From JANQOH01 sp965214495 (GTDB taxonomy: Bacteria; Pseudomonadota; Alphaproteobacteria; UBA7887): DNA of 64,000 nt. Within the stretch, counting starts at the first letter, position 1. Each line of letters begins with the position of its first letter. The notes beneath the pieces are model-generated. The model was not told the DNA's origin. It did not search any database and was given only the letters and a program-made list of their open reading frames with translations. The stretch covers positions 2,418,001 through 2,482,000 of the forward strand of contig OZ243958.1 of NCBI GenBank assembly GCA_965214495.1, read 5' to 3'. The translations under genes were made by a program, and so were the position numbers. Shown piece by piece: positions 9,285 to 16,687 of this stretch.

Positions 9285-11261
9285 TTGGCGGCAATATCGC
9301 GAACGGTCGCCGGGCGCTGCGCGACGGGGAGCGAAGCTATCCCAGATACGAGCAAAACACCGCTTCTCGATGGCGTGAACGCGCCGGAGGACGTGCGCCG
9401 GTTGCGCGAATCCGACCTGCGCCCGCTCGCCGACGAAGTGCGCCGCGACATGATCGAGACGGTGTCACGCACCGGCGGCCATCTCGGCGCCGGACTGGGG
9501 GTCGTCGAGCTTACGGTCGCGCTGCACTACCTGTTCGACACGCCGCGCGACCGGCTGATCTGGGATGTCGGCCACCAGTGCTATCCGCACAAGATCCTCA
9601 CCGGACGCCGCCGGCAGATGCCGACCCTGCGCCAGGGCGGCGGGCTGTCGGGCTTCACCAAGCGCGCCGAGAGCGCCTACGACCCGTTCGGCGCGGCGCA
9701 CGCCTCGACGGCGATCTCCGCCGGCCTCGGCATGGCGGTCGCGCGCGACCTGTCCGGCGGCAGCCACAACATCGTCTGCGTCGTCGGCGACGGTGCGATG
9801 AGCGCCGGCCTCGCCTACGAGGCGATGAACAATACCGGTTCGCTGGAAAGCCGGCTGATCGTCATCCTGAACGACAACGACATGTCGATCGCCCCGCCGG
9901 TCGGGGCCATGAGCGCCTATCTGTCGCGGCTGATCTCATCGCACAGCTACCGCAACCTGCGCCACGTCGCGTCGCAGGTGGCGAAGAAGTTCCCTCGGCC
10001 CATGGCGCAGATGTTCAAACGCGCCGAGGAATACGCGCGCGGCATGGTCACCGGCGGCACCCTGTTCGAGGAACTCGGATTCTATTACGTCGGACCGATC
10101 GACGGCCATAACATCGAGCACCTGCTGCCCGTGCTGCGTAACGTGCGCGACGCGCGGGCGGGCGGACCGGTCCTCGTGCACGTGGTGACCGAGAAGGGCC
10201 ACGGCTACGCCCCGGCGGTGAACGCGACCGACAAGTATCACGGCGTTTCGCGATTCGACGTGGTCACCGGCGCCCAGGCGAAGAAGAAGGCCGGCGCGCC
10301 GAGCTACACCTCCGTATTCGCCCGCGCGCTGGTCGAAGAGGCGCGCCGCGACGACCGGATCGTCGGGATCACCGCCGCGATGCCGTCCGGCACCGGGATC
10401 GACAAATTCGCCGAGGCGTTCCCGGAACGCGCCTTCGACGTCGGTCTGGCGGAACAACACGCGGTCACTTTCGCCGCCGGTCTTGCGGCCGAGGGATACC
10501 GACCGTTCGCCGCGATCTATTCGACCTTCCTGCAACGCGCGTGGGACCAGGCGATCCACGACGTGGCGATCCAGCGTCTGCCGGTGCGTTTCGCCATCGA
10601 CCGCGCCGGCCTCGTCGGCGCGGACGGGCCGACCCACGCCGGCGCCTTCGACATCGGTGCGCTCGCCAGCCTGCCCGGGTTCGTCGTGATGGCGGCGGCG
10701 GACGAGGTCGAACTGACGCACATGGTGGCGACGGCCGCGCGAATCGACGACCGGCCGAGCGCCGTCCGCTATCCCCGCGGCGAGGGGACCGGCGCCGCGC
10801 TGCCGGAACGCGGCGAGCCGTTGGAGATCGGCAAGGGCCGTATCCTGCGCGAAGGCAACACGGTCGCCATCCTGTCGTTCGGCGCGCGGCTCGCGGAAGC
10901 GCTGAAGGCCGCGGACTCGCTCGCCGCGCGCGGGCTGTCGACGACGGTCGCCGACGCCCGGTTCGCCAAGCCGCTGGACACCGACCTGTTGTTCCGCCTC
11001 GCCGCCGAACACGAAGTGCTGGTCACGATCGAGGAAGGGGCGCCCGGCGGTTTCGCGGCCCAGGTCATGGGCGCGCTGGCCGGCGCCGGACTGTTCGACC
11101 GCGGGTTGAAACTGCGCCCGATGATGCTGCCCGACCGCTTCATCGACCAGGACACGCCGGCGAAGATGTACGAAGAGGCCGGGCTGGCCGCGTCCGATAT
11201 CGCCGCGACGGCGCTGGCGGCGCTCGGCGCCACGGCGGCAGTCGTTTCGGAATCGGCCTGA
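9285..11261 (+). CDS. dxs: 1-deoxy-D-xylulose-5-phosphate synthase
   Basis: Condenses pyruvate and glyceraldehyde 3-phosphate to DXP, the first step of the MEP isoprenoid pathway and a source of thiamine and pyridoxal precursors; cytoplasmic, TPP-dependent. Visible marks: TGGHLGAGLGVVELTVALHY near the N-terminus, TPP motif GDGAMSAG...NN, IYSTFLQRAWDQ, and the catalytic-Glu segment GLAEQHAVTFAAG. About 658 aa, slightly long for the family. Oddity: no ATG or GTG precedes the conserved KTPLLDGVNAP segment, so the start is the TTG at 9285 (or a non-standard codon near 9339); GTG 9375 would cut conserved sequence. Convergent with ispH, another MEP-pathway gene. Confidence 0.93.
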   Translation: MAAISRTVAGRCATGSEAIPDTSKTPLLDGVNAPEDVRRLRESDLRPLADEVRRDMIETVSRTGGHLGAGLGVVELTVALHYLFDTPRDRLIWDVGHQCYPHKILTGRRRQMPTLRQGGGLSGFTKRAESAYDPFGAAHASTAISAGLGMAVARDLSGGSHNIVCVVGDGAMSAGLAYEAMNNTGSLESRLIVILNDNDMSIAPPVGAMSAYLSRLISSHSYRNLRHVASQVAKKFPRPMAQMFKRAEEYARGMVTGGTLFEELGFYYVGPIDGHNIEHLLPVLRNVRDARAGGPVLVHVVTEKGHGYAPAVNATDKYHGVSRFDVVTGAQAKKKAGAPSYTSVFARALVEEARRDDRIVGITAAMPSGTGIDKFAEAFPERAFDVGLAEQHAVTFAAGLAAEGYRPFAAIYSTFLQRAWDQAIHDVAIQRLPVRFAIDRAGLVGADGPTHAGAFDIGALASLPGFVVMAAADEVELTHMVATAARIDDRPSAVRYPRGEGTGAALPERGEPLEIGKGRILREGNTVAILSFGARLAEALKAADSLAARGLSTTVADARFAKPLDTDLLFRLAAEHEVLVTIEEGAPGGFAAQVMGALAGAGLFDRGLKLRPMMLPDRFIDQDTPAKMYEEAGLAASDIAATALAALGATAAVVSESA

Positions 11262-11281
11262 CCGCCTCGGGCGGCTCAGGC
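11256..11281. terminator. Shared hairpin between convergent dxs and ispH
   Basis: An inverted repeat, gcctgaccgcc / ggcggctcaggc with a 3-base loop and one bulged base, spans the stop codons of both convergent genes. It could end transcription from either side. There is no clear T-run, so this is a moderate call based on position and pairing. Confidence 0.4.
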
Positions 11282-12214
11282 GGACAGATCGGGAGCCGTC
11301 AGTTCGGGCGGCAGCTTGAAACGCACCCGCTCGACGATGCCGGCGAGCGTTTCGACCTCGATCCGCGCGATCGCGCCCAGACGCTCCACCACCTCGCGCA
11401 CCAGGCGTTCGGGCGCTGACGCCCCGGCGGTGATCCCGAGCGTCGACACCGACTCGAGCCAGCGGGGATCGATCGCGTCGGCGTCGTCGATCAGATAGCT
11501 CGGCACATTCATTTCCTCGCCGATCTCACGCAGGCGGTTGGAATTGGAACTGTTGCGCGCCCCGACCACGAGCAGCGCATCGACCTGTTCGGCGAGCCGG
11601 CGCACCGCTTCCTGCCGGTTCTGGGTCGCGTAGCATATGTCGCCCCGGTCGGGCCCCACGATCGACGGGAAGCGCCGTTTCAGCGCCGCGATGACCTCGC
11701 GCGTATCGTCGATGCCGAGGGTGGTCTGGGTCACGTAGGCGAGTCTCTCCGGGTCGCGCACCCGCAGTCGCGCGACGTCGGCGACGCTCGATACCAGCAA
11801 CACGCCGCCCGGCACGCGGCCGCTCGTGCCCTCCACTTCCGGGTGCCCCGGGTGGCCGATCAGGACGACTTCGCGGCCCTGCCGGGCGTGGCGTTGCGCT
11901 GCGGTATGGACCCTGGCGACAAGAGGGCAGGTGGCGTCGATCACCGACAGCGCGCGCGCTTCCGCTTCGGCCTCCACCTTCCGGGAAACCCCGTGAGCGC
12001 TGAACACGGTCGGCGCGTTGCCCGGCACCGAGTCGAGCTCTTTGACGAACACCGCCCCGCGGGCGCGCAGGTCCTCGACCACACGCCTGTTGTGCACGAT
12101 GTCGTGACGCACATAGACCGGCGGCCCGTGGCGTTCGAGCGCGCGTTCGACGATCGCGACGGCGCGCTCGACGCCGGCGCAGAAGCCCCGGGGCTGGGCC
12201 AGAACGACACGCAT
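11276..12214 (-). CDS. ispH: 4-hydroxy-3-methylbut-2-enyl diphosphate reductase
   Basis: Last enzyme of the MEP pathway: it reduces HMBPP to IPP and DMAPP with a [4Fe-4S] cluster. All three cluster cysteines are visible in GFCAGVERAV, DATCPLV and GDICYATQNRQ, and the catalytic-Glu segment HPEVEGTSGR is present, as are VVGARNSSNSNRL and GITAGASAPE. ATG 12214 gives 312 aa, the normal length, starting MRVVLAQPRGFCAG; the longer reading upstream has no family support. It sits tail to tail with dxs. Confidence 0.95.
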   Translation of the reverse strand: MRVVLAQPRGFCAGVERAVAIVERALERHGPPVYVRHDIVHNRRVVEDLRARGAVFVKELDSVPGNAPTVFSAHGVSRKVEAEAEARALSVIDATCPLVARVHTAAQRHARQGREVVLIGHPGHPEVEGTSGRVPGGVLLVSSVADVARLRVRDPERLAYVTQTTLGIDDTREVIAALKRRFPSIVGPDRGDICYATQNRQEAVRRLAEQVDALLVVGARNSSNSNRLREIGEEMNVPSYLIDDADAIDPRWLESVSTLGITAGASAPERLVREVVERLGAIARIEVETLAGIVERVRFKLPPELTAPDLSA

Positions 12215-12248
12215 GGCACCTCGCTCGCCGGCGCGCGGCGGACCGGGG

Positions 12249-13643
12249 TCAGAACTCCCAGCGCAGGCGCATGCCCACACCGTCGACCGTGCCGCCTTCC
12301 TGGAGGCCGTTCGCATCCAGATTATCCACCTCCGCATGAACGTAGTTGAGCGACAGGCGAACATAGGGATTGAAATACCAGTTCAGCGCCAACGAGACGT
12401 TGTCGCTGACACCGCCGCGGACGCCGCCCACCGGATCGTCGACCTCGTCGTCGAGATCGATATGGCTGAGGCGCGCCGCGATTTCAAACGCGCCCCAGCC
12501 GCCACCGCCCCACGGATCGAACTCGCGGTGCGGCTTGACGCGCCAGAACGACCCGAGGCGCTGATAGTAGTTCCGCGATTCGCCCGTGAAGAAGTAGCTG
12601 CCGAGCACGTAGTAGCCGTGGAAGGTCAGGTCGGGCCACGCCGCGCCGCCCGGCCCGGCGCCTCGGTCGATGCCGACGCGCTGGAGTTCGGCCTGCCACG
12701 ACCACGGCCCGCGCACGCCGGCGAATTCGAGCGACGTGTAGTGGAAACTGTCGATGTTCCCGATAAGGCCGGTGTTGACGACCAGGCTCTCGTCGTCGAT
12801 CCGCAATTCCGGGCGGGCGCTGAACTGTTCGCTGCCGCCGCTGTCGCCGTTCACGATCGTCGGTTTGCGCCAGTAGCCGGCGAGTCCGAAATGCAGCGCC
12901 CGCGTGCGTTCGACGATCGGCGCGTAACTCACCCGTCCGTGCAGACCGTAACCTTCCTCGTTGCCGCCGATCTGGTTGACGGGCACGCTGAACAGGCCGA
13001 CCCGGACGTTGTGATGCGGTCCGCGGTGCGCGACCGACGCGCCGAGCGACGGCGTTCCCGGCGCCCAGCCGAAGGCCCCCGAGCCCATCGATTCCTCCAT
13101 GAACGAGCGAATCCCGCGCGCGGCGTCCATGGGCGAGATGATGGTCTGCTGGCCGACGATGAACCACAGCGGATCGTAGCGCCGCCACGCGAGCATCGCG
13201 GAGCGCAGGCCGTCGGTGAAACGGTCGCCCCGGTCGAAGAAATCCCAGGTTCCGAACAGGATGAACTCGTTGTAGAGCAGCGCGTTGGCGAGCAGGATCG
13301 CGCGCCGGTCGCGCAGGCCGTCTTCGAGCCGGTCGATCACCGTCCCCGGACGGGCGTCGGTAGAGGCGTAGCGGCCGGCGTCGAATTGCAGCAACAGGCC
13401 GGCGCCGGCGCTGATATTGCCGTCGGGCGTGCGATAACGCGGAAGCGGACCGAAGAACGCCTTCTCGGGGTCGTAAGCGCGCGCCCCGGCACCGACCAGC
13501 GCCTTGTCCTGTTCCCCGGATTCCTGTCCGGTCTCCGCGGTTGGCGGCGAGGCGGATTCCGCCGATTCCTGCGCAGGAGCGGCGGTCGTGGCGAGCGACA
13601 GCGCAAGCAAGCCGGCCAATCGGGCGGCGCACCATTGTGACAC
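12249..13643 (-). CDS. Phosphate-selective porin (OprO/OprP family)
   Basis: An outer-membrane beta-barrel of 464 aa. The GTG 13643 start gives a hydrophobic signal segment (RLAGLLALSLATTAAPA) with an AxA-type cleavage site and then a short acidic, Ser/Pro-rich stretch. The body has the OprO/P pattern of alternating aromatic strands (FILFGTWDFFDRGD, WFIVGQQTIISPMDAARG, WQAELQRVGIDR, FHGYYVLGSYFFTGESRNY) and ends on a strand finishing in aromatic F (GMRLRWEF). Its natural substrate cannot be read from sequence; anion uptake is likely. It lies 34 bases downstream of ispH but is not functionally linked to it. Confidence 0.8.
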   Translation of the reverse strand: MSQWCAARLAGLLALSLATTAAPAQESAESASPPTAETGQESGEQDKALVGAGARAYDPEKAFFGPLPRYRTPDGNISAGAGLLLQFDAGRYASTDARPGTVIDRLEDGLRDRRAILLANALLYNEFILFGTWDFFDRGDRFTDGLRSAMLAWRRYDPLWFIVGQQTIISPMDAARGIRSFMEESMGSGAFGWAPGTPSLGASVAHRGPHHNVRVGLFSVPVNQIGGNEEGYGLHGRVSYAPIVERTRALHFGLAGYWRKPTIVNGDSGGSEQFSARPELRIDDESLVVNTGLIGNIDSFHYTSLEFAGVRGPWSWQAELQRVGIDRGAGPGGAAWPDLTFHGYYVLGSYFFTGESRNYYQRLGSFWRVKPHREFDPWGGGGWGAFEIAARLSHIDLDDEVDDPVGGVRGGVSDNVSLALNWYFNPYVRLSLNYVHAEVDNLDANGLQEGGTVDGVGMRLRWEF

Positions 13644-13904
13644 GTGTTCGGATCCTCGTTCTCGACGGCTCACGCCCGAACGCACGGGGGCGAGTCCCCG
13701 AGGGGCTCGCGCTTGCCGTCCTTCATGTGACCGGGCGACAGATCGCCGCCTCCGCGATACGGCGCCGGAAGACGCCGCGCATGGAACTACCGGAGACGCT
13801 TCCATCGGTCAAGACCGGGTTCCGGAGCGGCAGCGCCGTGCGGCGACCGCTTGACAGGATCGAGGCCCTCACTATGGTCCAACCGCTATTCGCAGGAGGC
13901 GAGG

Positions 13905-14072
13905 ATGGCCAAACCTACGACCCTCAAGATCCGTTTGAATTCGACTGCGGGCACCGGGCATTTCTACGTGACCCGAAAGAACCCGCGGAACATGATCGGC
14001 AAATTCGAGATCATGAAATACGACCCGGTAGCGCGCAAGCACGTGCTCTACAAGGAAGGCAAGATCAAATAG
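13905..14072 (+). CDS. rpmG: 50S ribosomal protein L33
   Basis: A 55-aa protein, the normal length for L33. It begins MAKPTTLKIRLNSTAGTG and has FYVTRKNPRN and the KYDPVARKHVLYKE end typical of the family. A strong ribosome-binding site (aggaggcgagg) lies just before ATG 13905. No zinc-ribbon cysteines are present, so it is the zinc-independent (C-minus) form. It stands alone between the porin and the TCA operon; the upstream gap (13644-13904) shows no other gene. Confidence 0.95.
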   Translation: MAKPTTLKIRLNSTAGTGHFYVTRKNPRNMIGKFEIMKYDPVARKHVLYKEGKIK

Positions 14073-14093
14073 TCGCGGCGGCGTTCGGCGCGA

Positions 14094-15506
14094 TCAGACG
14101 TGGATAGTCCTGCCGAAAGCCGCGAGTGACGCCGCTTCCATCACCGCTTCGTTGAAGGTCGGGTGCGCGTGGCAGGTGCGCGCCATGTCCTCGGCCGAGC
14201 CGCCGAACTCCATCGCCAGCGCCGCCTCGGCGATCAACGCGCCCGCGTCGGCGCCCAGAACGTGCACGCCGAGCAGGCGGTCGGTTGCGGCGTCCGACAG
14301 TACCTTGGCGAGGCCCGCCGCCCGCCCCACGGTCTTGGCGCGGCTATTGGCCGAGAACGGGAAAACCCCCTTGCGAAAGGCGGTCCCGTCGGCCTCCAGC
14401 GCATCTTCGGTCTTGCCGACCCAAGCGACCTCCGGATCGGTAAACACCACCGCCGGAATGACATCGCGGTTCACGCCGCCGGCCCCGCCGCCAAGCCGAT
14501 CGACCAGCGCTTGCGCCTCCGACATCGCCTTGTGGGCCAGCATGGGACCCGGTACGACATCGCCGATGGCGTAGATGCCCTCGACATTGGTGCCGAAACC
14601 GTCATCGACCATCACGAAGCCGCCTTCGTCGAGCGCCACCCCGGCGTCTTCGAGGCCGAGTCCGGCGGTATGCGGGCGCCGGCCGACGGCGACCAGCACG
14701 ACCTCGGCGGTCATGCATTCCGACTCGCCGCCGGCTGCCGGCGCGAGGGTGAGTGCGACATCCTCGGCGCGCGCTTCGGCGGCGGTCACGCGGGTGGCCA
14801 GCCTGAACGCGAGTCCCTGCCGCGCAAGCAGGCGGCGATAGTGTTCGGCGACCTCCCGGTCCATGCCCGGCGACAGGCGGTCGAGGAATTCGATCACCGT
14901 CACTTCTGCGCCCAGGCGCCGCCACACCGAACCGAGCTCGAGACCGATATACCCGCCTCCGATCACAACCATCGTCTTCGGCACCGAGGACAGCGCGAGC
15001 GCGCCGGTGGAACTGACGATCCGCTCCTCATCGACCGGAACGCCGGGAAGCGTCGCAGGCTCGGAACCGGTGGCGACGATCACGTTCCGCGCCGTCACCG
15101 ACCGGCTTTCCCCGTCGGCGCCGGTTACCACGACCGACCGCCTGCCGGCGAGACGGGCATGTCCGGTCAGCCGGTCCACCCCGTTCTTTTCGAACAACCA
15201 GGCGATGCCGCGGGTGAACTCGCCGACCACCTTGTCCTTGCCGGCCATCATCGCAGCGAGGTCGAGTTCGAGGCCGCGCACCCGAATCCCGTGCCCGGCC
15301 CAGGCGTGCGCCGCTTCGTGAAAACGTTCGGACCAGTGCAGAAGCGCTTTGGAGGGGATGCAGCCGACGTTCAGGCAGGTGCCGCCGAGCGTTTCGCGAC
15401 GCTCGATGCAGGCGGTGCGCATCCCGGCCTGCGCCGCCGCGACGGCCGCCACGTAACCGCCCGGTCCGCCGCCGATGACGGCGACGTCGTAGGGTCGATC
15501 GGCCAT
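14094..15506 (-). CDS. lpdA: Dihydrolipoyl dehydrogenase (E3)
   Basis: Reoxidises the dihydrolipoyl group of the 2-oxoglutarate dehydrogenase complex with FAD and NAD. Seen: FAD motif VIGGGPGGYVAAVAAAQAG, redox disulfide GGTCLNVGCIPSKAL, NAD motif VVIGGGYIGLELGS, second FAD segment YAIGDV, and the C-terminal catalytic HAHPTFNEAVMEA. 470 aa. It is the last gene of the TCA operon, ten bases after sucB, which assigns it to OGDH rather than to pyruvate dehydrogenase. Confidence 0.95.
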   Translation of the reverse strand: MADRPYDVAVIGGGPGGYVAAVAAAQAGMRTACIERRETLGGTCLNVGCIPSKALLHWSERFHEAAHAWAGHGIRVRGLELDLAAMMAGKDKVVGEFTRGIAWLFEKNGVDRLTGHARLAGRRSVVVTGADGESRSVTARNVIVATGSEPATLPGVPVDEERIVSSTGALALSSVPKTMVVIGGGYIGLELGSVWRRLGAEVTVIEFLDRLSPGMDREVAEHYRRLLARQGLAFRLATRVTAAEARAEDVALTLAPAAGGESECMTAEVVLVAVGRRPHTAGLGLEDAGVALDEGGFVMVDDGFGTNVEGIYAIGDVVPGPMLAHKAMSEAQALVDRLGGGAGGVNRDVIPAVVFTDPEVAWVGKTEDALEADGTAFRKGVFPFSANSRAKTVGRAAGLAKVLSDAATDRLLGVHVLGADAGALIAEAALAMEFGGSAEDMARTCHAHPTFNEAVMEAASLAAFGRTIHV

Positions 15507-15516
15507 CGCCGCGGCC

Positions 15517-16671
15517 TCAGATTTCGAACATGATGCGACGCGGATCCTCGATGCATTCCTTGATGCGCACGAGGAACGTCACCGCTTCGCGGCCGTCGAC
15601 GATCCGGTGGTCGTAGGACAGGGCGAGATACATCATCGGCCGCAATTCGATCGAATCCCCCACCGCCACCGGTCGCTTGTCGATCCTGTGCATTCCGAGA
15701 ATCGCCGACTGCGGAGGGTTGAGGATCGGTGTCGAAAGCAGCGAGCCATACACCCCGCCGTTGGAAATGGTGAAGGTGCCGCCGAGCATGTCCTCGACCG
15801 CGAGTTTGCCGTCGCGCGCCCGGCGCCCGAAATCGGCGATGCTGCGCTCGATATCGGAGAAGCCCATGCGTTCGGTGTCGCGGAGCACGGGAACCACGAG
15901 GCCCTGCGGCGCACCGACCGCCACGCCGATATTGCAGTAGTCGCGGTAGATGATGTCGTCGCCGTCGATCTCGGCATTGACCACGGGCTGTTCCGTCAGC
16001 GCCACCGTCGCCGCCTTGACGAAGAACGACATGAAGCCCAGGCGCACGCCGTGTTTGGCCTCGAACGCTTCGCGACAATCCGCCCGCGCCCGAATGACGG
16101 CGCTCATGTCCACCTCGTTGAAGGTGGTGAGCACCGCCGCGGTGTTCTGCGCCTGTTTGAGCCGTTCCGCGATGCGTCGGCGCAGGCGCGACATCGGTTC
16201 GCGGCGCTCGCGCGGCCCGGTTGCGGACGGCGAGGACACCACGGGCGGGGTGGGGATGGAAGGCGGCGGGGTCGGCGTTTCGAGCGCGGCGAGCACGTCG
16301 CCTTTCAGGATCCGCCCCCCCTTGCCGGTGCCTTCGAGCGTTGCCGGATCGAACCCGTGCTCGGCGACCAGCCGGCGCACCGCAGGCGACAGCGCCGGCG
16401 CCGGTTTCGCGACCGGTTCCGGCGCGGCCTCTGCTCCTTCCTCGATCCGCCCGAGGATCGTGCCCACCGCGACGTCGCGCTCGGCTTCGACGAGGATCTC
16501 GCTGAGGACTCCCGCTGTTTCCGCCGTGACCTCGAGATTCGCCTTGTCGGTCTCCAGTTCCACCACCACCTCGTCGCGCGCCACCGCGTCGCCCGCCGCC
16601 TTGAGCCATCGGGCGACGGTCGCCTCGGTCACCGACTCGCCGAGCGCCGGAACAGTGATATCGATCGTCAT
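15517..16671 (-). CDS. sucB: Dihydrolipoyllysine-residue succinyltransferase (E2 of 2-oxoglutarate dehydrogenase)
   Basis: Transfers the succinyl group from E1 to CoA and forms the complex core. Domains in order: lipoyl domain with ETDKANLEV, a Pro/Ala linker, a peripheral-subunit-binding domain (SPAVRRLVAEHGFDP...GKGGRILKGDV), a second Pro-rich linker, and the catalytic domain with the active-site segment LSYDHRIVDGREAV. ATG 16671 (MTIDITVPALGESVTEA) gives 384 aa. It lies 16 bases after sucA and ten before lpdA. Confidence 0.95.
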   Translation of the reverse strand: MTIDITVPALGESVTEATVARWLKAAGDAVARDEVVVELETDKANLEVTAETAGVLSEILVEAERDVAVGTILGRIEEGAEAAPEPVAKPAPALSPAVRRLVAEHGFDPATLEGTGKGGRILKGDVLAALETPTPPPSIPTPPVVSSPSATGPRERREPMSRLRRRIAERLKQAQNTAAVLTTFNEVDMSAVIRARADCREAFEAKHGVRLGFMSFFVKAATVALTEQPVVNAEIDGDDIIYRDYCNIGVAVGAPQGLVVPVLRDTERMGFSDIERSIADFGRRARDGKLAVEDMLGGTFTISNGGVYGSLLSTPILNPPQSAILGMHRIDKRPVAVGDSIELRPMMYLALSYDHRIVDGREAVTFLVRIKECIEDPRRIMFEI

Positions 16672-16687
16672 CGCCCCGGGGTCCGGT

